From Moheibacter sp035515075 (lineage in GTDB: Bacteria; Bacteroidota; Bacteroidia; Flavobacteriales; Weeksellaceae), in contig DATJBZ010000025.1 in the NCBI GenBank assembly GCA_035515075.1, positions 1 to 25,430 on the forward strand: a DNA stretch of 25,430 nucleotides. The letters run 5' to 3'. Under the pieces are notes generated by a model. The model searched no databases. It was not told the origin of the DNA and was given only the letters and a program-made list of their open reading frames with translations. Positions 8,350-15,819 of this stretch are shown here, in pieces (position 1 is the first letter of the stretch; every line of letters starts with the position of its first letter). The translations under genes and the position numbers were made by a program.

Positions 8350-8784
8350 TTAGAAAAACGAAGTGTATAGGTCTTGTTTCCAATACATGATGACATAGAA
8401 TATTCCAAATCCAATGAACAAAATAATCAAGGCCCAAATCCAAGAAGGAATGGCGCGGGGCGTTTCAGAACCGATGATTTCAAAACGATCTGAGCGCTCA
8501 CTTCCATAGGCGTTGATGGTAATGGGGATTTTTTCGGTCACCGTTTCATTCTCTTTTAAACCCAAAACATAAATCATCGGTCCATTTCTGACTTCAAAAG
8601 GAATGATTTTGATGCCTTCATTTCCTTCCGTTGAATTGGCAACAATTTTTAATTGGTGTTTTCCGTCGGGAATTTTAGTGGTATCCAAAGTGAATTTTAT
8701 AGGCGGTTCAAACTCAGCAAAAGGTTGAATTTCATCATCCAAATATACTTTGATGGTTTTTTCTGTTTCTTTCATGGCTTTCAA
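8350..8784 (-). CDS. Tail-anchored membrane protein of the oxidase unit, unknown function
   Basis: A 144-residue protein not assigned to a named family. No signal peptide; a soluble part of about 110 residues looks beta-rich (KVYLDDEIQPFAEFEPPIKF, TKIPDGKHQLKIVA, PITINAYGSE), resembling an immunoglobulin-like fold, followed by one membrane helix at about 117-136 (IPSWIWALIILFIGFGIFYV) and a short tail. It is the last gene of the unit and overlaps the preceding 88-residue gene by 4 bases, which implies translational coupling. Position suggests an accessory or assembly subunit of the haem-copper oxidase; it does not look like FixH/CcoH by sequence. The ATG at 8784 is used because of the overlap; a Met at residue 4 is an alternative. 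Confidence 0.75.
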   Translation of the reverse strand: MKAMKETEKTIKVYLDDEIQPFAEFEPPIKFTLDTTKIPDGKHQLKIVANSTEGNEGIKIIPFEVRNGPMIYVLGLKENETVTEKIPITINAYGSERSDRFEIIGSETPRAIPSWIWALIILFIGFGIFYVIMYWKQDLYTSFF

Positions 8785-9047
8785 TTTTCGTCAATGATGA
8801 TATTTTTGATGTGGTCTGGATTCTTTTCTCCAGGTCGAACCAAGAATTTAATACTCAAAACAAGCGTAAACAAGACAATGATGGCAGCAACGACAATGAT
8901 GATGAAATCTGCATTGCCTTCAGGTCCTGTACCGTGTGTCAATCCTTGAAATAGTTTGGGTTGTTGGGATTGACAAACTTCACAAGCTTGGGCAATTCCT
9001 CCAAAAATGAAAAGGAAGAAGTAACGGAATGAAAGTGTATTTTTCAT
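8781..9047 (-). CDS. Small membrane protein with exported CxxC motif, oxidase unit
   Basis: 88 residues: a signal-like hydrophobic segment (about 5-21, ending IAQA), then CEVCQ directly after the predicted cleavage site, about 20 polar residues, a membrane helix at about 47-70, and a charged tail (PGEKNPDHIKNIIIDEN). The CxxC is not followed by His, so it is not a haem c site; it could bind copper or form a disulfide. It starts 3 bases after the cytochrome gene and overlaps the next gene, so it is made with the oxidase. Size and single C-terminal helix recall a CcoQ/CcoS-like small subunit, but there is no clear homology. Function unknown. Confidence 0.75.
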   Translation of the reverse strand: MKNTLSFRYFFLFIFGGIAQACEVCQSQQPKLFQGLTHGTGPEGNADFIIIVVAAIIVLFTLVLSIKFLVRPGEKNPDHIKNIIIDEN

Positions 9048-9050
9048 GGT

Positions 9051-10055
9051 TTATTTTTTTAGGTTGTTCAATGAATCTCTAACGGATTTGACATCTTCCG
9101 CCGTGATGGTTGAGGCCTTGTTTCCCCAACTTGTTCTTTCATGGTTGACAATGGCGGCGATTTCTTCGTCTTTCAAATGATCGCCTTGCGGTGGCATCGA
9201 AGCATATTCCGGCCGGGCGTCATAACCAGAAATGATGATGCTGACCATGGTGCGGTAATTCGGGTCATTGACAATGGGACTTCCTGCCAAAGGAGGAAAT
9301 GCGCCAGGCAAACCTTTGCCATCTTGTTGGTGACACACCGCACAAGTCGAAACGAACAAAGCAGCACCATCGGGTAAGTCAGAAGCGGCAGTAGCTTGAT
9401 TTTGTGTTTTCTTTTCTTTGGCTGGAATAAAGCTGACGGTGGTTTCACCAGGCAATTTCGGTTGTTTCAAAGCTTTCAAATAAGCGACCAAGTGCAAGGC
9501 TTCTTTTGAAGCGAGCACCTTGTTTTTGGGACTTTTTAAATAGTCATCAGGCACATTGATGACCACTTCATTTTCAAATACCTTGGTGCTGTCTTTTTCT
9601 TTGAACAACCACTGATAGGAAGGCATGATCGATTCTTTGACCACCAATCTTGGATTGTACAAATGCAGCAGATGCCACTGGTCAGAAGCTTGTCTCACAC
9701 CGATGTTGGTCAAATCAGGTCCTGTTCTTTCACTGCCAAGCAAGGAAGGAGAATTGCGCCAAAAGTCCATTCGTTTTTTGCTGAAAACATAATCTGAAGG
9801 AATCGAAGGCCGATTGCCCCAAGTTTTGTCCATTTCGATGCTTCTCACTTGTTGCGTATGACAGGCCATGCAGTTTTCAGCCACATAAATTTTCAAACCT
9901 TCTCTTTCTTCCAAAGTCAAATCAACTTGTTCTGGAAGCGGTGCTACTTTTAGCATCTGAAGCGCCGGAATGATGGAAACAAACAGGCTGAGAATCAAAT
10001 AGCCCCAAAAGGACAAGAGCACTAAATTTTGATGATTTTTACTTAAATTCAACAT
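9051..10055 (-). CDS. Fused CcoO/CcoP-like dihaem cytochrome c subunit of a cbb3-type oxidase
   Basis: 334 residues. An N-terminal membrane anchor (about 11-33) leads to a CcoO/FixO-like domain: haem c site CMACH at 62-66, then WGNRPSIPSDYVF, LLGSERTGPDLTNIG, WHLLHLYNPR and SIMPSYQWLF, with Met144 as likely axial ligand. After a linker (about 195-225) a second, CcoP-like class I cytochrome c domain follows: CAVCH at 238-242 and YASMPPQG with Met287. Canonical cbb3 oxidases use a separate monohaem CcoO and dihaem CcoP; here one O and one P domain share a chain, giving two haems c in total. It passes electrons to the catalytic subunit encoded 3 bases upstream (10059-11828). Confidence 0.9.
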   Translation of the reverse strand: MLNLSKNHQNLVLLSFWGYLILSLFVSIIPALQMLKVAPLPEQVDLTLEEREGLKIYVAENCMACHTQQVRSIEMDKTWGNRPSIPSDYVFSKKRMDFWRNSPSLLGSERTGPDLTNIGVRQASDQWHLLHLYNPRLVVKESIMPSYQWLFKEKDSTKVFENEVVINVPDDYLKSPKNKVLASKEALHLVAYLKALKQPKLPGETTVSFIPAKEKKTQNQATAASDLPDGAALFVSTCAVCHQQDGKGLPGAFPPLAGSPIVNDPNYRTMVSIIISGYDARPEYASMPPQGDHLKDEEIAAIVNHERTSWGNKASTITAEDVKSVRDSLNNLKK

Positions 10056-10058
10056 GGT

Positions 10059-11828
10059 TTAATTTTTTATGGTTTGAAAGGAAGGTTCGTTTTTAGTTTT
10101 AACCATAACATATAAGTTATAGGCAAAAATTAAATGAGACAAGAACATCATTGTTCCACCGATCGCTCGCCAAACCCAATATTCACGCATCAAAATAACG
10201 GATTCGATGAAGGGATTTCCTTCGATCCAACTCAAACCTTTGAGCGTTCCACCGACCATTAAGGAAGTCATGTACAGAAATAAACCTAAAAATGCCAACC
10301 AAAAATGCGCGCCAACGAAAACGGGGCGGGCTTGATTTCCCGTGATTTTTGGAACGATAAAATAAATTGCGCCCCAAAGGATGAAACAAATGATGCCATA
10401 CATCGTCATGTGAGAGTGCGCCACATTGAAATCCGTGAAATGCCAAACGTAGTTGGTGAAACGAAACGCTTGGAAACTTCCTTGTGAAGATCCGACGAAG
10501 TAATAAATGATGCCGACTAAAAAGAAGGGCAACACATAACTTTTTGAGATTTGGCTCCAACTTCCTCTCATCGTCATCAAAAAGTTCGTCGTTCCTGCAA
10601 TGACAGGAATGAACATTCCCATACTGAACACGATGGCGACGGTTTGCAACCACCACGGCAAAGGAGAGAAGATAAAGTGGTGGGTGCCAATCAACGAATA
10701 AAACAACATCTGCGTCCAAAATGCCAACACACCCAAAGCGTACGAATAAATCGGTTTGTTGACCGCTGAAGGCAAGTAATAATAAATCAAGCCCAAACTA
10801 AAGGTCATGAACCACATGCCTACGCCTTGGTGCATATAATAACCTTGCACGATGGTTTCACCCAAAGCGTCTTGGTAAAAAGGCAAGTAACCGATGATCA
10901 CCAAAATGGTGGTCCAAATCAATGCTGCCAAAATGTACCAATTGGAAATGTAGATTTCTTTGATTTTTCGCAGCGCAACCGTTTTGTAAAAATTGTAAAA
11001 AGTGACGATCAAACCGGACAAAAACAACAAAAAAACTGGCCAAATGTACTCACGGTATTCGCCTCCACCGTTGTTGATCCCCGCCATTAAGCATAAATTT
11101 CCCAAAACCAAACTGGCATTGATCAAATACCAAGCTGTTCTTGCCAATTGTGGACTGAACAATTCTCGGTTGGAAGTTTTGGCGATGACATAATTCCCCA
11201 AGCCCAACATGGCCAAGGATGACCATCCCCAAAAAACGGTGTTGGTATGCACAGGTCTCAACCGGCCAAAAGACAACCAAGACGTTTTGTCGATTTCAGG
11301 AAAAACGAATTTCAACCCTAAATATTCGCCGACCAAAGTGCCAAATACCAACCAAAAAGTGGCGGCAGCCAAATAGTAAATGACGACTTTTTTCAAGGCT
11401 GGAGAGATTTTGATCATTTTCTCGTGGCTCATTTTGTCCGCAAACATTGTCTCGTTGGCAGCAACATTGGCTTGATTGACCAAACCTCGACTGTCTTTGG
11501 CTTGCTCACCATGGCTCAATTCTTTTCCACTGAGTTGGTAGCTCAAAGCCGCTTTTCTTTGTTCCAATAAGTCATCAATTTCATCTTCTTTTAGATGGAC
11601 GATTTCTTCTTTCCAATTGCTCCCTTTTTTTGATGTTTGTTTTTTCTTCAGTGATTCTACATAAGCAGAAATTTTAGCAGACATGATGATGACGGCCACA
11701 AAGGCGACGATTAAAATGAGGACCAAAGTTCCGATGATACCCGGGCTTTTTTCCCAATCCGCCGCATTTTGTGCGAAAATGACCAATGGGAAAAATAACA
11801 AAAGGACGTTGAAAATAGTGTGTTTCAT
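10059..11828 (-). CDS. ccoN: cbb3-type (C-family) haem-copper oxidase catalytic subunit, CcoN-like
   Basis: 589 residues; a multi-helix membrane enzyme that should reduce O2 at a haem b3-CuB site. The core (about 145-580) carries RPVHTNTVFW with His194 for the low-spin haem, GYYMHQGVG with His333 for CuB, FYSLIGTHH giving Tyr377 six residues before His383-His384, and AHSH giving His471 (haem b3) and His473. The Tyr377-to-His spacing equals that of the Tyr cross-linked to a CuB His in cbb3 oxidases, and nitric oxide reductases lack it. GGGEYREYIWP (Glu257, Glu260) also matches cbb3 enzymes. Odd: about 140 extra N-terminal residues, consisting of a signal-like helix, a second helix (30-52) and a charged helical cytosolic stretch (70-140). 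Confidence 0.9.
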   Translation of the reverse strand: MKHTIFNVLLLFFPLVIFAQNAADWEKSPGIIGTLVLILIVAFVAVIIMSAKISAYVESLKKKQTSKKGSNWKEEIVHLKEDEIDDLLEQRKAALSYQLSGKELSHGEQAKDSRGLVNQANVAANETMFADKMSHEKMIKISPALKKVVIYYLAAATFWLVFGTLVGEYLGLKFVFPEIDKTSWLSFGRLRPVHTNTVFWGWSSLAMLGLGNYVIAKTSNRELFSPQLARTAWYLINASLVLGNLCLMAGINNGGGEYREYIWPVFLLFLSGLIVTFYNFYKTVALRKIKEIYISNWYILAALIWTTILVIIGYLPFYQDALGETIVQGYYMHQGVGMWFMTFSLGLIYYYLPSAVNKPIYSYALGVLAFWTQMLFYSLIGTHHFIFSPLPWWLQTVAIVFSMGMFIPVIAGTTNFLMTMRGSWSQISKSYVLPFFLVGIIYYFVGSSQGSFQAFRFTNYVWHFTDFNVAHSHMTMYGIICFILWGAIYFIVPKITGNQARPVFVGAHFWLAFLGLFLYMTSLMVGGTLKGLSWIEGNPFIESVILMREYWVWRAIGGTMMFLSHLIFAYNLYVMVKTKNEPSFQTIKN

Positions 11829-11883
11829 ATCATTTGATCTAGGATAAGTAGTTGTTTCTTCTTTTTTTAGAAGAATTATGGAA

Positions 11884-11891
11884 TAAAGTTA
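11884..11891 (-). promoter_or_regulatory. Predicted -7 element of the oxidase operon
   Basis: The minus strand reads TAACTTTA (one mismatch to TAnnTTTG), with a TTTG at 11917-11914 as -33, giving a 22-base spacer. The leader to the ATG at 11828 would be about 45 bases. The -33 lies inside the inverted repeat at 11909-11926, so a bound regulator would touch the polymerase site. Confidence 0.4.
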
Positions 11892-11908
11892 CAATGAAAA
11901 GTTTAATC

Positions 11909-11926
11909 TAAGACAAAAAGGTCTTA
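11909..11926. promoter_or_regulatory. Inverted repeat TAAGAC-N6-GTCTTA, candidate operator of the oxidase operon
   Basis: Six-base arms pair perfectly around AAAAAG. It overlaps the predicted -33 of the oxidase promoter. Its core, AAGACAAAAAGGTCTT (11910-11925), recurs with two changes upstream of nirK at 18789-18804, in the same orientation relative to the gene. The dyad size fits a dimeric regulator such as a Crp/Fnr-family protein, but the half-sites are not the classic TTGAT; the regulator is not identified. Confidence 0.45.
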
Positions 11927-12119
11927 AATTAATTTTATATGATGGAAGGTTTTTATTGATGTGTTTCTTGGAAGGTGAGGCTTCAGCGTGAGTTGGAGAT
12001 TCTAAAAGAAAGAGATGGGTGTTTTGTTTTTAGGTTCATTGATTTTTATTCTGATAGCGCGAACTTAACTTTACTCAGGCATCCTAATTGACCAAATCCT
12101 CAGCAGCCAATCGCTCTAA

Positions 12120-12140
12120 TGTCTGATGTCTAGTGTCTAA
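12120..12140. repeat. Three tandem heptamers TGTCTRR
   Basis: TGTCTGA, TGTCTAG and TGTCTAA follow one another without gap, with a partial CTCTAA just before. A very short tandem array in the gap downstream of the DUF3667 gene. No function is suggested by the sequence. Confidence 0.5.
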
Positions 12141-12160
12141 TTTCTTCTTAACCCCAAACT

Positions 12161-13396
12161 TCACCCCACAAAAAAAGCGGCAACTATGATGTAAATGACA
12201 AGGAGCACAATGAAAAAGAAGCAATTCACGGCAACCAAAACAAAACTTTTCAATCTTGAAATCATTTTTTTCTCTTGGTACACCAAACGATGCGCGCGAA
12301 AAAAGTAAAAGAAAGCGTAGCCAAAAGAAAGCAAAGTAACCAATCCACCCATCAGATTGCTTAGCGTAATCAGCTTGGGGTTTAAATCAGAAGGAAGATA
12401 AATCAACCAATTGAATAAAATGTTCAAGCCAGTCAAGACCAACAAGAACGCAAAAAAGTACAGGGTGAAAATCCCATGGTCATAGTATTTCCATTTTTTC
12501 TTGCCGTGAATCAGCCACAAAAACAAGGCGAAAAAGGGTAAATACAGCAACAAAGCTTTCGGCACGTATTTGTTGAAGACATCGGTGTATTGATCTTGTA
12601 TCTTTTTGGGATCATCTGTTTGCACTTTTTCATACAAATCGATGTATTTTCTGGCAATGGCAGCTTCTATGAAACCATATTGTTCATTGGTGGATAAACT
12701 GTTGTGAATGGAGTCAAATTGAGCCAAAGTCGTTGCTTTTTCATACGGGCCGACAATCAAGTCATCGTGGATGTTCAAACCAATTTTTAGTTTGACATCA
12801 AGGTCGTTTTCATGATGGTTTTCTGCCGCTTTCAGTGAGTCAGGAATGACTTCTTTCGGATTTTTGAAGGCTTTGATCGCAGCGCGGTACGCACTGTATT
12901 CTGCGATACTGAGTCGATTCTCTTTCGGGGAGTGCGATTGCAAAGAGTCCAATTGTGCAATGGATTGGATGTTGTGGTTTTGTATGTTGAAGCCCAAGAA
13001 AGGCACGTCAATTTTTTCCGTTTCGATGGAGGTTTTTTCAACTTTGGATGCACCCAACTCAGGCAAAAGAAAGGGCAACAAAAAAGTCACAAAGCTCGAA
13101 AAGAAATACAGCCGAACCGGATCGACATAGCTGGAGCGTTTTCCATCCAAATAATCAGCAATGATTTTCCCAGGACGAAAAAGCAAGTTTTTCATCGTGC
13201 GAAAAAGTTTCGGGTCTAACAAAAAAAGTGCTTTGAACAACTGTTTGAAAAGATAGACAAAAGACGGACGGTTGATGCGGTTTTCCTGACCACATGCTGT
13301 ACAAAACTTTTTTTCTACTTTGTAGCCACAATTGAGGCAAATGTTTTTTTCTTGATCGTTGGATTGAGTCACTGTTCCAATAGAGTTAGGCTTCAA
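12161..13396 (-). CDS. DUF3667 family membrane protein with N-terminal zinc ribbon
   Basis: 411 residues. The N-terminus has CLNCG at 20-24 and CTACG at 32-36, two CxxC knuckles typical of the zinc ribbon of DUF3667 proteins, followed by the family's RPGKIIADYLDGKRSSYVDP stretch and a first membrane helix at about 115-130. A 140-residue polar region (about 135-275) lies between this and four C-terminal helices (about 282-410). The membrane topology puts the long polar region outside if the zinc ribbon is cytosolic. Function unknown. The only usable start near the N-terminus is TTG at 13396; a stop sits four codons upstream, and an ATG at 13406 is out of frame. GTG at residue 8 is an alternative. 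It lies alone between the two respiratory clusters. Confidence 0.75.
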   Translation of the reverse strand: MKPNSIGTVTQSNDQEKNICLNCGYKVEKKFCTACGQENRINRPSFVYLFKQLFKALFLLDPKLFRTMKNLLFRPGKIIADYLDGKRSSYVDPVRLYFFSSFVTFLLPFLLPELGASKVEKTSIETEKIDVPFLGFNIQNHNIQSIAQLDSLQSHSPKENRLSIAEYSAYRAAIKAFKNPKEVIPDSLKAAENHHENDLDVKLKIGLNIHDDLIVGPYEKATTLAQFDSIHNSLSTNEQYGFIEAAIARKYIDLYEKVQTDDPKKIQDQYTDVFNKYVPKALLLYLPFFALFLWLIHGKKKWKYYDHGIFTLYFFAFLLVLTGLNILFNWLIYLPSDLNPKLITLSNLMGGLVTLLSFGYAFFYFFRAHRLVYQEKKMISRLKSFVLVAVNCFFFIVLLVIYIIVAAFFVG

Positions 13397-13745
13397 AAAT
13401 AAACATTAAAGTCGAAATGCAACGGTGTTTTTTTTATGGTATTGAGTATCGTTCTTTTGTGCAAAGTTCATTTGAAAAAAGCCCAAATAAGCGCTATGAA
13501 ATCAGTGAAATGCTGTTTGAAGTCTTGGATCAATTCCTTTTTTGTTCTCATGTTGCTGACAATATTCTTTCAATAGGCTAAAATACAATTATTTATTTGA
13601 GATGAACGAAAGCCTCATGCCAACGATATTGATAATTCAACACCAGCCCTTTGTACAGGTCAGCATTTTTTTATGTAAGTTTGTGCTTGGAATTAATTCT
13701 AAAATGCAAGGCTTATTTTGCTTGGAATAACTAATTAAATACCGC
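13397..13745. other. Intergenic region between divergent DUF3667 and PASTA genes
   Basis: 349 bases between two divergent genes. It holds a 54-codon plus-strand reading frame (13417-13581, listed separately) and otherwise AT-rich sequence that must include promoters for both neighbours. I see no hairpin terminator and no clear TTTG/TAnnTTTG pair. Confidence 0.6.
13417..13581 (+). CDS. Possible small protein or gene remnant, 54 residues
   Basis: An ATG-started frame reading MQRCFFYGIEYRSFVQSS at its start, with an EKSPNKRYEISEMLFEVLDQ middle part, ending at TAA 13579-13581. Composition (balanced charged and aromatic residues) looks more protein-like than chance AT-rich sequence, but no family is recognised, the start overlaps the region just upstream of the DUF3667 start, and no ribosome site is visible. 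Could be a real small gene, a remnant, or chance. Confidence 0.2.
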   Translation: MQRCFFYGIEYRSFVQSSFEKSPNKRYEISEMLFEVLDQFLFCSHVADNILSIG

Positions 13746-14705
13746 GTGAAATTTCTAAGAATATTTATACAATGGCAGTTCTGGACAAGCTTACTCCTGA
13801 TGGGGTTGGTTTGTTTTGGTTTGTATCATTTCATTTTCAAAGTTTGGTTGGAAAGTTATACGAACCACAACCAAGAGATCGAATTGCCCGATTTGACCAC
13901 GATGGATGTCAACGAAGCCATGTTGACCTTGGACGGTTTGGGCTTGACGTATGAAATCGATAGCGTGCGTTATGATCCTTCACAAAAAGCTTTGGCCGTT
14001 TTGGACTTTTATCCTGAAAAAGGCTTCAAAGTGAAAGAAGGTAGAAAGATTTTGATCAAATCCAATCCCAGTGGATGGAAATCTACTTTTTTACCAGACA
14101 TCGTAGGGAAGTCCAAACGTCTGGCTTTTACTCAATTGCGCTTGGCGGGATTGGAAGTAGGAGACACGATTTACAGACCCGATTTGGCCAAAGATGCGGT
14201 GTTGGGCGTGATGTTCAACGGCAGACAAATCGAAAAAGATTTTGAGTTGGCCAGGTTTTCAAAAGTGGATTTGGTGTTGGGCAAAGGATTGGAATTTGGG
14301 GTGAAAACACCGAGATTGATCGGATTGCTTTTTGACGAAGCCAAATCTTCGATTTATGCCAACCGTTTTGATGTGGGCAGAATTACCGTGGAAGGAAAGG
14401 TGTTGGACAGTGCAACTTTACAGGTGTTTTACCAATATCCGATCGCTGGAGACAATTATGACCAAGGCTTGCCAGTGGATTTGTGGTTGACGACAGAAGA
14501 TCCCAAAGAGTTGAAGTCTTTGATCAGAGAATTGGACAAACAATACCGAAATTTTGGTGCCAACGATTCCATGGCTGTTGAGGTGTACAATGAAGAGTTT
14601 CATTTGAACGACAATCAACCCAGCAGACCACAGCCGAAGTTGCCAGAAGGAAAAATAGAAGAATCCCCTAAAAATTCAGAATCGAGAGGTTTTGAAGTTG
14701 ACTGA
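13746..14705 (+). CDS. PASTA-domain membrane protein
   Basis: 319 residues: a short cytosolic start, one membrane helix at about 13-33, then exported PASTA repeats (about 45-107 from ELPDLTTMDVNEAMLTLDGL, 113-180 from FLPDIVGKSKRLAFTQLRLA, 187-252 from KTPRLIGLLFDEAKSSI), then a charged, Pro/Glu-rich tail. PASTA repeats bind muropeptides or peptidoglycan in Ser/Thr kinases and penicillin-binding proteins; here no kinase or enzymatic domain is attached. The start is GTG at 13746: an in-frame stop lies at 13728-13730 and no ATG comes before the helix. It runs into the rluD gene, 1 base before the chosen ATG, an arrangement common in Bacteroidota. Confidence 0.85.
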   Translation: MKFLRIFIQWQFWTSLLLMGLVCFGLYHFIFKVWLESYTNHNQEIELPDLTTMDVNEAMLTLDGLGLTYEIDSVRYDPSQKALAVLDFYPEKGFKVKEGRKILIKSNPSGWKSTFLPDIVGKSKRLAFTQLRLAGLEVGDTIYRPDLAKDAVLGVMFNGRQIEKDFELARFSKVDLVLGKGLEFGVKTPRLIGLLFDEAKSSIYANRFDVGRITVEGKVLDSATLQVFYQYPIAGDNYDQGLPVDLWLTTEDPKELKSLIRELDKQYRNFGANDSMAVEVYNEEFHLNDNQPSRPQPKLPEGKIEESPKNSESRGFEVD

Positions 14706-14706
14706 T

Positions 14707-15741
14707 ATGCAAGATAATTTAGATAATAACGCGCCAGTTTTTGAGCATTTTTCCATCCAAGCAGACAAAGGACAATCGCCTTTAAGGGTCGATAAGTTTT
14801 TGCTCAATTTCATGGAGAATACTACGCGGACAAAAATTCAACAAGCGGCCGAATTGGGCCATATTTTGGTCAATGGGACAGCAGTCAAAGCAAACTACAA
14901 AGTAAAACCCGGCGATGAAGTCAAATTGGTTTTGGAGGAAGCGCCAAGGGTGATTGAAATCAAAGCTGAGAACATTCCGCTCGATATTTTATATGAAGAT
15001 GAAGCAGTAGCAGTGATCAACAAAGCTGCTGGAATGGTGGTGCATCCTGGGCACGGAAACTATACAGGAACTTTGGTCAATGCGATCAAATACCATTTTG
15101 ATCAATTGCCTTCGATGTCAGCCGAGTTGGAACGTCCAGGTTTGGTCCACCGAATTGATAAGGACACCACAGGTTTATTGGTAATTGCCAAAACAGAAGC
15201 TGCGATGCAAAGTTTGAATGCACAATTCAAAGCCAGAACAGTGGACCGTTTGTACAATGCAGTCGTTTGGGGAAGCGTGAAGGAAGAGGAGGGAACCATC
15301 GAAGGAAATATCGGTCGACATTTGAAAGACCGTTTGCAAATGGCGGTTTTTGAAGACGAAAGTGCCGGAAAGCATGCCATTACCCATTACAAAGTTTTGG
15401 AGCATTTTCTGTATGTGACCTTGGTAGAATGTCGTTTGGAAACAGGAAGAACGCACCAGATCCGCGCACATTTCAAACATTTGGGGCATCCTTTGTTCAA
15501 TGACGAACGCTACGGCGGTCACAAAATCTTGAAAGGAACCACTTTTAGCAAATACAAACAATTCATTGAAAATTGTTTCAAAGTTTGTCCAAGACAAGCA
15601 CTGCATGCAAAAACCTTGGGGTTTGACCATCCAGTAACGGGTGAGCGAATGTTTTTCGAACAAGCCTTGCCCAATGATTTGGTCGATTTGTTGGAGAAAT
15701 GGCGAAACTATACCCAAAATTCAAGAGACGAAATGGGGTAA
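14707..15741 (+). CDS. rluD: 23S rRNA pseudouridine synthase RluD family
   Basis: 344 residues with an N-terminal S4 RNA-binding domain (about 20-85: LRVDKFLLNFMENTTRTKIQ) and an RsuA/RluD catalytic domain with HRIDKDTTGLLV, whose Asp151 is the catalytic nucleophile, plus RTHQIRAHF near the end. RluD modifies uridines in helix 69 of 23S rRNA; RluC-like specificity cannot be ruled out. The ATG at 14707 is preferred to an in-frame TTG at 14692 that would overlap the PASTA gene; the next gene upstream stops at 14705, implying coupled translation. Followed by a terminator at 15769-15799. Confidence 0.92.
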   Translation: MQDNLDNNAPVFEHFSIQADKGQSPLRVDKFLLNFMENTTRTKIQQAAELGHILVNGTAVKANYKVKPGDEVKLVLEEAPRVIEIKAENIPLDILYEDEAVAVINKAAGMVVHPGHGNYTGTLVNAIKYHFDQLPSMSAELERPGLVHRIDKDTTGLLVIAKTEAAMQSLNAQFKARTVDRLYNAVVWGSVKEEEGTIEGNIGRHLKDRLQMAVFEDESAGKHAITHYKVLEHFLYVTLVECRLETGRTHQIRAHFKHLGHPLFNDERYGGHKILKGTTFSKYKQFIENCFKVCPRQALHAKTLGFDHPVTGERMFFEQALPNDLVDLLEKWRNYTQNSRDEMG

Positions 15742-15768
15742 CTTTACTTGTTTAAAAATGAATAAATG

Positions 15769-15799
15769 AAAAAAGGGTAGAAATCATCTACCCTTTTTT
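15769..15799. terminator. Bidirectional Rho-independent terminator
   Basis: AAAAAAGGGTAGA at 15769-15781 pairs with TCTACCCTTTTTT at 15787-15799 around a 5-base loop. It ends rluD (plus) and the nirK operon (minus), whose last gene stops at 15820. Confidence 0.9.
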
Positions 15800-15819
15800 A
15801 TTGCGCATGGCGCTTCCAA

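Larger units (their letters stand above)
11829..12160. other. Intergenic region upstream of the oxidase unit
   Basis: 332 bases without a credible gene. The part near the oxidase gene holds a predicted promoter and the TAAGAC/GTCTTA inverted repeat. The part near 12120-12140 holds three heptamers of the form TGTCTRR. Between about 11945 and 12115 I see nothing recognisable on either strand. Confidence 0.7.

Noticed and set aside
8781..9047. Haem c site in CEVCQ
   Set aside because: CxxC is followed by Gln, not His, so haem c cannot be attached there.
10059..11828. Nitric oxide reductase (NorB)
   Set aside because: Tyr377 and the CcoO-like partner match cbb3 oxidases; NorB lacks the cross-linked Tyr and pairs with NorC.
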